Source of the DNA: Lampropedia aestuarii
GTDB taxonomy: Bacteria; Pseudomonadota; Gammaproteobacteria; Burkholderiales; Burkholderiaceae_C
NCBI RefSeq assembly: GCF_004803635.1
Contig: NZ_SSWX01000008.1
Coordinates: forward strand, 119,744 to 183,743
DNA: 64,000 nt
Direction of reading: 5' to 3'
Both the position numbers and the translations under genes were made by a program. The notes below the pieces were generated by a model. That model saw only the letters and a program-made list of their open reading frames with translations. It was not told the origin of the DNA and ran no database searches. Shown here in pieces: positions 10,457 to 19,159 of this stretch. The number at the start of each line of letters is the position of its first letter. Within the stretch, counting starts at the first letter, position 1.

Positions 10457-10839
10457 AATTCTTGAACATCCATCGAAGTCTCGCCGCTATTTTGGTACAT
10501 GCAAAACGTGAATAGAGAGAATATAAACGATTTTTAACATATGTATCAGCCGACATCACTCGATGGCGATCGTGATCAAAGAAGTCCGTGTAAACGGTTA
10601 GCGCGCAGGGATACCATTTCTGAGTTTAAATTCGTTCACGCCACCAGCTACACCCAATCGGTCTTCTAACCTAAGTTCCAAGCCTTGGTGGTTCGCCGCG
10701 GCTTTAAACGCGCCGCATCGCCACCAGCCACAAAACTACTGCGAACGTTCCTTCTTCATGCTCAAACGTAGGCAGTACTACCCAAGGGAGTGCCGCTTAC
10801 TATGAAGCCCTGATCATTCAATGCACCACGCTACTGTCC
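10457..10839. other. Intergenic stretch upstream of the Druantia-like operon
   Basis: I find no intact gene here. The part next to the operon (about 10460-10560) is AT-rich and is the only plausible promoter region for the minus-strand druH-druE pair. The remainder (10600-10820) has short broken frames that resemble mobile-element debris but cannot be assigned to a family by eye. Confidence 0.4.
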
Positions 10840-11461
10840 TGTCCCGCAGATACGTGAGCAAGGTCAATGAAGTTTTTCGGTTCTGTCGCAATACGCGCAG
10901 AAGCCAGAGAGAGGCCGAGCTGCGCAGTGCTGTATTTGCTGCGTACAGGCTGTCAATGGCGCTTTGTGCCTGCGGACTTTCCGAAGTGGCAAAGCGTCTA
11001 AGCGTACTGGAGCGAGTGGAGCCAGGCTGATGAGCGCGAAGTCAGCGCGCTTGATCGGGCCTTCAAAAACTCAGGTTAGCGCGGCCCGGACGAAACATGG
11101 GCCCAACGAATGCAGCACGTTCTTGATCGTGGACGCACAGAGCGTCAAGCACACTGATACGGCAGGCTTCAAAGGCTATGGCGCGGGTAAGAAGGTCAGT
11201 GGTATCAAACGCCATATGCCGTAGACAGCCTGGGCTTGCCGCCTGCCATTGCAGTGAACGAGGCCAATGTGACAGATCGACAAGGGGCCTTGCAAGCGCT
11301 TAAGAGATGCCCACACTCTCTGACGCGGGTCAAAAGTGTGCTTGTTGATGGCGGTTATACGGGTGAGCCTTTTGCCCAAGGGGTCAGGGACATGTTGGGT
11401 AGGCAAGTGACGGTACAGGTGGCCAAGCGTAGCGAGCTGCACACGTTCAAGATCATGCCTA
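10840..11461 (+). pseudogene. IS5-family transposase remnant, plus-strand copy (decayed, 3' truncated)
   Basis: Pieces of an IS5-family (IS427-like) transposase can be read across shifting frames: an N-terminal part around a [18 protein letters not shown] segment near 10940, then FLIVDAQSVKHTDTAGFKGY, then GALQALKRC and SVLVDGGYTGEPF, ending at HTFKIMP. There are several frameshifts and internal stops. The C-terminal catalytic end is missing because the sequence stops exactly where the opposed IS copy begins at 11462. It is clearly diverged from the minus-strand copy, so it is an older insertion. Confidence 0.75.
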
Positions 11462-12304
11462 AGAACGTGTTCAAAGTCTCTTGAGTAAGAGAACCAAGAA
11501 CGCCAAGTGGACGAACTGCAAGCTGGTATTGAGCCAACGCTCGCAGTTCTTCCACAGCCTCCTGTTTTTCTCCAGCCAGGCAAAGCTGCGCTCGACTATC
11601 CAGCGTTTGGGCATGACTTTGAACGCGTGCAACTGGCTGCGTTTGGCGATCTGCACAGTGACGTGGGCGCCCAAAATCTCCTGCACGTCTTGCGCCAAAG
11701 GCTGGCCAACGTAGCCGCTGTCGCACAGCACACTCTGCACCTTGCCCAACGCCGGCTTGCAGCGCCGCAGGCGCCTCTAGGGTACCCTTGCGGTCTGTCA
11801 CTTGGGCAGTGGTCACTGCTACTGCAAGTGACAGACCCTGTGTGTCCACCGCGATGTGGCGCTTGATGCCCGAGACCTTCTTGCCGGCGTCATAGCCCTT
11901 CAGCGCTGCCGTATCTGTGTTCTTCACGCTTTGCGCATCTACGATCAAGAACGCGCTGCATGCGTTGCGCCCCTGTTTCTCGCGGACTACGCCAACCTGA
12001 TTTTTTTAATGCCAGCTCCAGCAGGCAGCCACCCTCGCGGGGCTCGCTCCAGATCGCAAAGTACGAGTGTACGGTGCGCCACTTGGGGAAGTCGATGGGC
12101 AGTGCTCGCCACTGGCAGCCCGTGCGCAGCAGGTACTGCACGGCGCAGAACACCTCGTACAGATCGCGTGGGGCCGTCTTCCTACGTGCACTCTCCTGCA
12201 ATGGCTGGATCACTTCAAATTGCTCGCGCCTGATGTCGCTGGGGTAGCCTTTTCTCACCCAGCGAATTTCTCAGATAAATCGGGCAAGACTTTGAACAGA
12301 CTCT
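11462..12304 (-). mobile_element. IS5-family (IS427-like) insertion sequence, inactivated
   Basis: The 843-base element is bounded by imperfect inverted repeats. The left end reads AGAACGTGTTCAAAGTCTC on the plus strand from 11462. The right end, read inward on the minus strand from 12304, is AGAGTCTGTTCAAAGTCTT. A TA dinucleotide flanks both sides (11460-11461 and 12305-12306), consistent with the short target duplication of this family. It carries one transposase gene on the minus strand that fills almost the whole length. It appears to have inserted into, or next to, the older plus-strand copy, whose 3' part is lost. It lies 30 bases from the yciA stop codon. Confidence 0.8.
11471..12258 (-). 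pseudogene. IS5-family transposase with A7 slippery run plus an extra frameshift
   Basis: A GTG start at 12256-12258 gives MRKGYPSDIRREQFEVIQPL and [18 protein letters not shown], a standard IS5/IS427 N-terminus. At a run of seven A on the coding strand (12001-12007) the homologous frame continues in -1: VGVVREKQGRNACSAFLIVD, then DAQSVKNTDTAALKGYDAGK. A -1 shift there is compatible with the programmed frameshifting known in this IS group. A second break at about 11763-11778, between VTDRKGTLEAP and RCKPALGKVQSVLC, has no slippery run and looks like a real indel. The C-terminus KRWIVERSFAWLEKNRR is intact. The gene is therefore probably dead. Confidence 0.8.
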
Positions 12305-12334
12305 TAGGGCTTTTTGTTGGCTAGCGCACCCGCA

Positions 12335-12760
12335 TCAGTACTGGCGGCGCGGTTGCAGCTCGGTAATCGGCAACGGACGTGGACGGCCATTTTCATCAAT
12401 CGCCACATAGGTCAGCGTGGCCTCAGTCACTTTGACATATTGGTTGCCCAGCACGCGACGCTCGGCAAATACCTCGACCAGCACCTGCACCGAGGTGCGG
12501 CCGATTTTGGTGACTTTGGAGTAGAACGACAGCAAATCGCCCACTTGCACAGGCTGCTTGAAGATGAACTCATTGACGGCCACCGTGGCCATGCGTCCAC
12601 AGGTATAGCGCGCTGGCAACACCGCGCCAGCCAAATCGACTTGCGCCATCACCCAGCCACCAAAAATATCGCCATTGTTATTGCTGTCCTTGGGCATCGG
12701 AAACACCTTGAGCACCAGCTCCATATCGGTGGGTAAAGCAACTGTGGTGGGCGTGGACAT
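12335..12760 (-). CDS. yciA: Acyl-CoA thioesterase, YciA-like hotdog fold
   Basis: The 141-aa protein has the single hotdog-domain signature NNNGDIFGGWVMAQVDLAGA (about residues 27-46), where the Asn/Asp and Gly-Gly-Trp segment forms the active site of acyl-CoA hydrolases of the YciA/BACH type. It would hydrolyse acyl-CoA to free acid and CoA in the cytoplasm. Length is normal for YciA (about 130-150 aa). It begins at the ATG at 12758-12760 and its 3' end is only 30 bases from the IS5-family element, so its natural terminator may have been replaced. It is probably monocistronic. Confidence 0.88.
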   Translation of the reverse strand: MSTPTTVALPTDMELVLKVFPMPKDSNNNGDIFGGWVMAQVDLAGAVLPARYTCGRMATVAVNEFIFKQPVQVGDLLSFYSKVTKIGRTSVQVLVEVFAERRVLGNQYVKVTEATLTYVAIDENGRPRPLPITELQPRRQY

Positions 12761-12984
12761 GGGAGGCCTTGTAACAAATCAACAATAAGGCCGGTATTTT
12801 AGTGCGTTTGCCAAAACCCAGTCGCCAAGGCGACCAAGCATGACAGAATCGGCAGGCTTGCCCAACAGGCGCGAAGCACCTGCGGCACCCCTAGCCCCAG
12901 GCCGTAAGGGCACCCGACACAACAAGCAGGTGCACGGCACTAAAATGCCACACAGCTTCACCACCGACGCACAGGAGATACGCC

Positions 12985-14067
12985 ATGGACCGCATTTTCA
13001 ATCTCGTTCGCAACCAGTTGATTGAGGTCATCGAATGGACCGATGACTCACGCGATACGCTGTCGTTTCGCTGGCCCGATGAGGACAAGGAAATCAAAAA
13101 CGGCGCGCAGCTGATTGTGCGTGAATCGCAGCAGGTGCAATTTGTGGCCGCCGGCCAGTTTGCCGACCTGTTCAATCCCGGCAAACACATGCTCACCACT
13201 GAGAACATTCCGGTGCTCTCGACCATTCTGGGCTGGAAATACGGTTTCCAGTCGCCATTCAAGTGCGATGTCTACTACCTCAACACCCGTTTGTTCACGG
13301 GCAATAAATGGGGTACATCGAATCCGGTGATGATGCGCGACCAGGATTTTGGCGTGGTGCGCCTGCGCGCTTTTGGCACCTACGATTTTCGGATTGTCGA
13401 TGCCCCCAAGTTCTTGAAGGAAGTCGCGGGCACCGACCAGAACTTCCGCCTCGATGAATTCAACGACACGATGCGCTCGCGCATTGTCAGCGTCTTTACT
13501 GAAGCGCTGGCCAAAGCCCATGTGCCGGCACTCGACATCGCCCAGCGCTACAGCGAACTGGGTGATGCGCTGCTGCCCATCATCAACCCAGTGATCCAAG
13601 ACAAATACGGCCTGGAGATCAGCAGTTTCATTCTGGAAAACGTCTCGGTACCGCCCGAGGTGGAGCAAGCGATTGACAAACGCGCCAGCATGAGCGTGAT
13701 TGGCAACCTCAACGACTACGTCAAATACCAAATGGGCGTGGCGATGGGCGAAGGCGGCGAAGCAGGCGCTGCAGCGGCCATGCCGGCGCAAATGGCCATG
13801 GGCTTTGGCATGGCCCAGGAAATGATGAAGAGCATGCAGCAGCCAGCTGCGGCGCAGACGCCGGTCACCGGCGCTGGTGCCTCGCCAGCGACCACTGTTG
13901 CCAGTGCCGCGATTGACGTGCTCACACCCGAGCAGGTGGCACAAGCGCTTGGGGTGTCCGTAGAAGATGTGATGGCCTCGATTGAAGCCGGCGACTTGAA
14001 GGCTCGCAAAATTGGCAATGCATGGCGCATTGCCAAAAGTGCGCTGGAAGAGTTCTTGAGAGGCTAA
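12985..14067 (+). CDS. SPFH-domain protein with C-terminal excisionase-like HTH
   Basis: A good ribosome site (aggag) precedes the ATG. The 360-aa protein begins with a region typical of YdjI/virion-core-like SPFH proteins (FNLVRNQLIEVIEWTDDS, then the ISSFILENVSVPPEVEQAID band 7 segment near residues 211-230). A low-complexity Met/Ala/Gly stretch follows (about 252-305). The last ~50 residues (LTPEQVAQALGVSVEDVMAS, then GDLKARKIGNAWRIAKSALE) look like an excisionase-type helix-turn-helix. Relatives often end in a zinc ribbon instead, so the HTH tail is unusual. The next gene, which encodes a zinc-ribbon membrane protein, is commonly found beside such SPFH genes and may form a functional pair with it. 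A precise role is unknown; scaffolding at the membrane is the family-based guess. Confidence 0.75.
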   Translation: MDRIFNLVRNQLIEVIEWTDDSRDTLSFRWPDEDKEIKNGAQLIVRESQQVQFVAAGQFADLFNPGKHMLTTENIPVLSTILGWKYGFQSPFKCDVYYLNTRLFTGNKWGTSNPVMMRDQDFGVVRLRAFGTYDFRIVDAPKFLKEVAGTDQNFRLDEFNDTMRSRIVSVFTEALAKAHVPALDIAQRYSELGDALLPIINPVIQDKYGLEISSFILENVSVPPEVEQAIDKRASMSVIGNLNDYVKYQMGVAMGEGGEAGAAAAMPAQMAMGFGMAQEMMKSMQQPAAAQTPVTGAGASPATTVASAAIDVLTPEQVAQALGVSVEDVMASIEAGDLKARKIGNAWRIAKSALEEFLRG

Positions 14068-14078
14068 ACGCTGCGCCA

Positions 14079-14344
14079 AGAACGTGTTTACGATCCTTTT
14101 GCAGTCGCGCAAGGCACAAAAAAGAGGCAGTGCAAGGCGCCTGTTGCAACTCATACGTCGGTATGAGCACAACGGGCAACGCAGCAATGCGCTTTTTAGT
14201 GCCTTGCCCTTCGGGTTGGAGCCCAAAAAGCACGCTGCTTTGTTAAAAATCCTCGCCGGGCAGATAGCCCGACTGCGGTTTTTGCCGCGCATCGCATCCT
14301 TTTGGGCTCCAACGCGGTCTGTAAAAAGATCACAAACACGTTCT
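14079..14344. repeat. MITE-like nested inverted-repeat element, full-length copy (A)
   Basis: The 266-base element is bounded by imperfect 22-base inverted repeats (19 of 22 match). The left end starts AGAACGTGTTTACGATC at 14079, and the right end at 14344 reads AGAACGTGTTTGTGATC inward. Inside are further inverted pairs: GCAAGGCAC near 14108 with GTGCCTTGC near 14200, and TTGGAGCCCAAAA near 14216 with TTTTGGGCTCCAA near 14300. An imperfect hairpin lies around CTCGCCGGGC. There is no credible coding capacity. Related copies occur at 48709, 50993 and 60177. Its ends share AGAACGTGTT with the IS5-family element at 11462. It separates the SPFH gene from the zinc-ribbon gene and ends just before the latter's ribosome site. 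Confidence 0.8.
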
Positions 14345-14357
14345 AAAGAGCATACGC

Positions 14358-15512
14358 ATGAATAATGCCCCCCACGTCCCGGCTGAGCAAGCCAGCGCGC
14401 CCGTGTCCACCAAGCCTGCCACGGTTGGACTACATCCGTGCCCGGAATGCGGTGCCAACCTGGAGTGGAATGCGGCCAAACAAGCCTTGGTCTGCCCCTA
14501 CTGCGGCACGACCGCCTCCTGGCAGCCTGGCAGCAGCGACGGCAGTGGTGCTGGTGAAGTGCTGGAGCAGGACCTGGAGGCGGCGCTGCGCGACCCGCGC
14601 AATCAGCGCGGCTGGTCTGCACAGCGCCGCGAGGTGCAGTGCCAAAACTGCCACGCAATCTCCGTCTTTACCGATGGTCGGGTTGCGCAGCGCTGCGATT
14701 TTTGCGGCTCACCGGCGATTGTCGCGCACGAAGCCTTTGACGATGCCATCACACCACAAAGCATTTTGCCCTTCAAGATCAGCCATGCCCAAGTGCGCGA
14801 CCGGGTGCGGAAATGGTATGGCTCACGCTGGTTTGCACCCAATCAACTCAAGGCATCGGCCCTGACCGATACGCTCAAAGGCATTTATGTGCCGTATTGG
14901 ACCTTTGATGCCCATGCCCAAGCGCGCTGGCGCGCCGACGCTGGGCATTATTACTACACCACACAAACCTACCGCGACGCCAATGGCCAAACGCAAACCC
15001 GCCAGGTACAACAAGTGCGCTGGGTGCCTGCGGCAGGTGAAGTACGGCATTTTTTTGATGACGATCTGGTGCCTGGCACGGTCGGTGTGCCACTAGCCCT
15101 GGTGCGCAAAATAGAGCCCTTCCCCACGACCACCAATCTGGTGCCTTACTCGCCCGAATATGTGCGCGGCTGGACCGTAGAGCGCTACCAGGTTGACTTG
15201 CGCCAGGCCGCAAGTGTCAGCGAGCAGCAAATGCAGCAGCAATTGCGCGCGCTGTGTGCGGCCCGTGTGCCCGGCGATACCTATCGCAACCTGGTGGTCG
15301 ATGCCCAATACCAGGGCCGCACCTTCAAGCACATCCTCGTGCCCGTCTGGTTGATCAGTTACACATTTGGCAAGAAGAGCTTCCAAATCGTCGCCAATGG
15401 CTATACCGGGCAGATTGCAGGCAAGCAGCCGTATAGCTGGGTCAAAATCACACTCGCGGCTACCGCCGCTCTTGTGCTTGTGGGCGTGCTGCTAATGTAC
15501 TGGGGACGTTGA
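14358..15512 (+). CDS. Zinc-ribbon protein with C-terminal membrane anchor
   Basis: The 384-aa protein starts with two zinc-ribbon pairs, CPECG/CPYCG (about residues 28-55) and CQNCH/CDFCG (about 95-118). These resemble the TFIIB-type ribbons that lead to frequent misannotation as 'primosomal protein N' helicase'. A mixed alpha/beta middle domain of about 200 residues follows. A single hydrophobic helix near the end (ITLAATAALVLVGVLLMYW) would anchor it in the inner membrane with the bulk in the cytoplasm. There are no helicase motifs. It lies in the same direction as the SPFH gene with only the repeat element between, so the pair may once have been a tight operon. Function is not known. Confidence 0.7.
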   Translation: MNNAPHVPAEQASAPVSTKPATVGLHPCPECGANLEWNAAKQALVCPYCGTTASWQPGSSDGSGAGEVLEQDLEAALRDPRNQRGWSAQRREVQCQNCHAISVFTDGRVAQRCDFCGSPAIVAHEAFDDAITPQSILPFKISHAQVRDRVRKWYGSRWFAPNQLKASALTDTLKGIYVPYWTFDAHAQARWRADAGHYYYTTQTYRDANGQTQTRQVQQVRWVPAAGEVRHFFDDDLVPGTVGVPLALVRKIEPFPTTTNLVPYSPEYVRGWTVERYQVDLRQAASVSEQQMQQQLRALCAARVPGDTYRNLVVDAQYQGRTFKHILVPVWLISYTFGKKSFQIVANGYTGQIAGKQPYSWVKITLAATAALVLVGVLLMYWGR

Positions 15513-15809
15513 TATTGCGCTATTGGCAAGCGCGATCTACCAGCCTGCCGCCATGCGGTACGGATTGTTAACTAAGCGAATAGAACATGTAAGAGGCCGA
15601 GAAAACCACAGTTTTTCTCTCTCCCAGGCCGCGCTTGAGCTGATAATTGCTTTTAGCAGCTACTATAAAAAGACAGCAAAGTCATGCGCTTGCGTTCAAT
15701 ATCAGAGGTCACCAAAGCGCGCAGTAAAAACTGCTCAAAAGCGTGTAAAGAGTCTGGCTGCTAACAATGCTGCACTTCCCCACACTTGAATTTGATTGAC
15801 CGCAAAGGC

Positions 15810-18530
15810 ATGAAAAAGCGATCGTTTAGTTTGCAAACGCATCTGCTGGCTTTGCTAGCGGTCGTTTTATTGCCTATTTTTCTTGCTGGCACGATTGCGA
15901 CTGTGCTGGGCGCGAGGCAGTTGCACCAAGCCGCTTTGCAGCAACTGCAAGACAATGCGAACGCATGGGCAGACATACTGGACCAACGGTTCATCAGTTA
16001 TGCGCAAATTCTTCACCTGAAGGCCACCAACTTGCTGCAGGCAGGCAGCAGCGAGCTACCGCAGATCCAAACAAAGACACCAAACCCAGCAGATCTGATG
16101 CTCATAGATTTGCGTGACCCGCAGCAAAAAGCTGCATTGCCGCAAGACTTTCTGGCGCAATTGGCCAGCGGCTCAGACCTCACGGTGTCTGACTTGCAGC
16201 ACAACGAAGTGACCGGTGCTTTCAATGTGGCCATCGGTTTGCCCAACAGTGCAGCACCGGCCATCGCCAACTTTGCACTGCTGGTGCCTGCAGCAGAAAT
16301 CTTTGATTTCCCTCAATCCGAGCTGCCTGACAGCCCAAGAGGCAGCCTCATCGCCGTGCTCGATAGCCAAGGGCACATTGTGGCGCGCTCGCGCAACCAG
16401 GCCCAATGGATTGGACACATTGCGCCGGACTGGGACAAGTTGCAAGCCATGGACACCCAACAAGACTGGCTGCCCGTTGAGACGTTTGAAGGCGCGCATA
16501 TGGTCATTGCATTCAAACGCCTCGATGTCGCCAAAGGCTGGGTGCTGGGAGTCGCCGAGAACCAACAAGCGCTGGAGGCGGCCTGGAGCCTGCCTTTATT
16601 AGGCATTGTGCTGAGCTTGCTGGCCACCGCAGCAGTGACGGTCTTATTGGTACGCTGGGCCAGTCAGCGCATCTTGCAGCCATTGCAGCGCGTGCAAAAT
16701 GACAGCCGTGCGCTCTTGGATTGGCAAGCGCCACCATCGCCGCACCGCAGCGATATACGCATTCGGGAGTTTGATGAACTCAGCACCCATTTGATGCATG
16801 CGCACAGCCTGCTCAAAGGCCAAACCGAGCAGGCCCAAGACTTGGCACACCAGTTGCTACGCAATGAAGTACGCCACCGCACGATGGCAGAAGTAAGTGC
16901 ATTGGTGTTCTGGCAGGCCACCCCCCAATGGGAGGTCCTGCACGTGATTGGCTGGCATGAGCTGACGGGCCAGCTGGACAGCCAGGCCCAAGGGCGCGGC
17001 TGGACCAGCCGCATCCATCCAGGTGATTTGCTGAGCATGGCTACCAACAAGCTCACTGAACACACCATTGATGCGGAGTTTCGCATTCTCAACGTGCATA
17101 AGCGCTGGCGGTGGGTGCGTGTGCGTGGAGCCAAAATCAGCAGTCCCCATGAAGTTCAGGAGGAATGGGCGGGTGTGCTCGAAGATGTGGATGCACGGCT
17201 GCAGGCGCAAGCACACATTGGCTATTTGGCCAAGTACGATGCCTTGACCGGACTGGTCAATCGCCGCCACTTTCACGAGCTGCTAGAGAGCACCATTGCG
17301 GCATCCAAGACACGTGCCACTGCGGTGCTCAGCATGGACCTGGACCGATTCATGCACATCAATGACAGCTTAGGCCATGCCGTTGGTGATGCCTTGCTGC
17401 AATGCGTGACGTCGCGCCTTTTGGCTTTGCTGCCGCACAACGGTTTGCTCGCACGTTTGGGTGGCGATGAGTTTGCAATCCTCTTTACCACAGACTCGCC
17501 GCAAGCAGACATTGAGCAGCTGGTCGCACGCATTCTGGGCGCATTTCAGGAGCCGTTCCTGATAGGCGCGCATCGCATCAATACCAATACCTGCATTGGC
17601 GCGGCCTGGAGCCAATCCAGCCAGGACCGGGCCGAACGTGTCATGCGGCACGCCGAGCTGGCCTTGCACCGCGCCAAAGCCGATGGCCGCAGGCCGATGC
17701 GCTTTTTTGATCCAGCAATGGAGCAACAAATGCAGCGGCGCAGGCAAATGGAGGTGGACTTGCGCATTGGACTTGAGAGCGCCCATTTTTACTTGGTCTA
17801 CCAGCCCCTGGTGGATTTGCAAACGCTCAGCCTGGTCGGCTTTGAAGCCTTGCTGCGTTGGCAGCACCCGACATTGGGTGTATTGACACCGGGGCGCTTC
17901 ATCCATATTGCCGAAGAGCTGGGCTTAATGGACAGACTGGGCGCATGGGTGCTGGAGCAAGCTTGCCAAGACGCCCGCGACTGGCCTGATGCGCGCTTGA
18001 CAGTCGCGGTGAACATCGCGGCCAGCCAGCTCAATGACCAACTGGTGCAGTGCGTCACGCAAACCCTGATCGCCTCCGCGCTCGCCCCTGACCGCTTAGA
18101 GTTGGAAGTCACAGAAAACGCCTTGATGACCCATATCGAGGAGGCCGCGGACGGCCTGCTGCAACTGAAGGCTCAGGGCATCTCGATCGTATTGGATGAC
18201 TTTGGCACAGGCTTTACCTCACTGAGCCATTTACGGGCCTTCCCGTTTAACAAAGTCAAAATTGACAAAGGCTTTGTCAATGACCTCTCGACCATTGGCC
18301 ATGCCAATGACGGCGAGGCAATCATCTCCGCGATCTCGTTACTCTGCAAGCGCTTAGGTATTGTGGCGGTTGCCGAAGGCGTGGAGACAAGGCACCAAAT
18401 GGACTCGGTCATCGGCTACGAATGCCAGCAAGGCCAAGGCTTTTTATTTGGTCATCCGCTCAGGCATGCCGAAACCTGCCAATTGATTGCACAATGGGCT
18501 CAGCACAAGCGGCGCTTACAAGACGTCTGA
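15810..18530 (+). CDS. Membrane-bound GGDEF-EAL protein (c-di-GMP turnover)
   Basis: The protein has a first transmembrane helix at its N-terminus (LLALLAVVLLPIFLAGTIAT), a periplasmic sensor region of about 230 residues, a second helix (GIVLSLLATAAVTVLLV), a PAS-like region, then GGDEF and EAL domains. The GGDEF motif is intact (LARLGGDEFAILF, about residue 550). The position of the inhibitory RxxD site is occupied by LPHN, so product inhibition is unlikely. The EAL domain keeps FEALLRW (about 677), DDFGTGFTSL and VAEGVET, so phosphodiesterase activity is plausible. Both synthesis and breakdown of c-di-GMP are possible and the balance cannot be read from sequence. A TTG at 15786 would add eight residues; I prefer the ATG at 15810. 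Confidence 0.88.
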   Translation: MKKRSFSLQTHLLALLAVVLLPIFLAGTIATVLGARQLHQAALQQLQDNANAWADILDQRFISYAQILHLKATNLLQAGSSELPQIQTKTPNPADLMLIDLRDPQQKAALPQDFLAQLASGSDLTVSDLQHNEVTGAFNVAIGLPNSAAPAIANFALLVPAAEIFDFPQSELPDSPRGSLIAVLDSQGHIVARSRNQAQWIGHIAPDWDKLQAMDTQQDWLPVETFEGAHMVIAFKRLDVAKGWVLGVAENQQALEAAWSLPLLGIVLSLLATAAVTVLLVRWASQRILQPLQRVQNDSRALLDWQAPPSPHRSDIRIREFDELSTHLMHAHSLLKGQTEQAQDLAHQLLRNEVRHRTMAEVSALVFWQATPQWEVLHVIGWHELTGQLDSQAQGRGWTSRIHPGDLLSMATNKLTEHTIDAEFRILNVHKRWRWVRVRGAKISSPHEVQEEWAGVLEDVDARLQAQAHIGYLAKYDALTGLVNRRHFHELLESTIAASKTRATAVLSMDLDRFMHINDSLGHAVGDALLQCVTSRLLALLPHNGLLARLGGDEFAILFTTDSPQADIEQLVARILGAFQEPFLIGAHRINTNTCIGAAWSQSSQDRAERVMRHAELALHRAKADGRRPMRFFDPAMEQQMQRRRQMEVDLRIGLESAHFYLVYQPLVDLQTLSLVGFEALLRWQHPTLGVLTPGRFIHIAEELGLMDRLGAWVLEQACQDARDWPDARLTVAVNIAASQLNDQLVQCVTQTLIASALAPDRLELEVTENALMTHIEEAADGLLQLKAQGISIVLDDFGTGFTSLSHLRAFPFNKVKIDKGFVNDLSTIGHANDGEAIISAISLLCKRLGIVAVAEGVETRHQMDSVIGYECQQGQGFLFGHPLRHAETCQLIAQWAQHKRRLQDV

Positions 18531-18598
18531 GAGCCTGGGCAAAGCGGCTTTCGTTCGTCTTGGCGCAAACTGAATTGTCGCCATAAGAATGTGCGGCC

Positions 18599-18627
18599 AA
18601 CGCCTGCATGGCTGCCATGCAGGCGTT
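18599..18627. terminator. Strong hairpin between convergent genes, possible bidirectional terminator
   Basis: AACGCCTGCATGG at 18599-18611 pairs perfectly with CCATGCAGGCGTT at 18615-18627 across a 3-base loop. It lies between the convergent GGDEF-EAL gene and lptE. There is no U-tract on either side, so intrinsic termination is uncertain; it may instead protect mRNA 3' ends. Confidence 0.5.
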
Positions 18628-18664
18628 GACAAGTACGAGAACGCGATTGGTGCGCTCACGCCAT

Positions 18665-19159
18665 TTAGCTGGCCAAGCGCCTGACAATCTGCCCAACCAA
18701 GTCAGTCTGCATGTCGGTAAACAGCAGCCTTTCTTCTGCTTCCTTGGCCAGTGCATAGGTCTCGTCGTAGGTCAAATCGCGGGTTTGCACAAGCTCAACC
18801 ACTTCACCAGGTTTGTCGCCCTGGGTTGGCCGCAGTCGATAGCGCACACGCAAACGCAGTTGCAACTCGCGCACAGCACCAGTTGCAGACTGGCTGATCA
18901 CCATCCGCTCATGCTGCTCTTGCAACAGCTCAAAGACCTGCTGGGCCAGCTCTGGGTTGCTCGGTGCGCGCAAAACAGTCACGCCCGAAGCCTCCAGAGC
19001 GCGTTGCAACTGGCGCGCCAATGGCGAAGTATCGGCCGCTTGGATAAAGACAGATTTGAAAGGAAAATTGGCAGAATTTCTTAAAGCAAATCCACAGCCC
19101 GTCAAAGCGGAAGCAGCGCTGGATACAGCCAAAAGTGAAAGAAGGCGGCGACGTTGCAT
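18665..19159 (-). CDS. lptE: LPS-assembly lipoprotein LptE
   Basis: The 164-aa protein starts with a Tat/Sec-like arginine-rich signal (MQRRRLLSLLAV) and a lipobox LTGC at about residues 19-22, followed by GFALRNSANFPFKSVFI, the usual start of mature LptE. It is an outer-membrane lipoprotein that plugs LptD and helps place lipopolysaccharide in the outer leaflet. Length fits the family. It lies downstream of leuS on the same strand, the conserved neighbour, but with a 330-base gap containing a repeat end. The usual next gene, holA (DNA polymerase III delta), is missing because a convergent GGDEF-EAL gene follows. Confidence 0.9.
   Translation of the reverse strand: MQRRRLLSLLAVSSAASALTGCGFALRNSANFPFKSVFIQAADTSPLARQLQRALEASGVTVLRAPSNPELAQQVFELLQEQHERMVISQSATGAVRELQLRLRVRYRLRPTQGDKPGEVVELVQTRDLTYDETYALAKEAEERLLFTDMQTDLVGQIVRRLAS

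Noticed and set aside
13048..14658. A 536-aa open frame on the minus strand opposite the SPFH gene and repeat element
   Set aside because: It is the antisense shadow of a real gene, with Cys/His/Arg-rich composition and no family signature.
15523..15789. Possible small gene between the zinc-ribbon and GGDEF-EAL genes
   Set aside because: No ribosome site, no recognisable family and composition like non-coding sequence.
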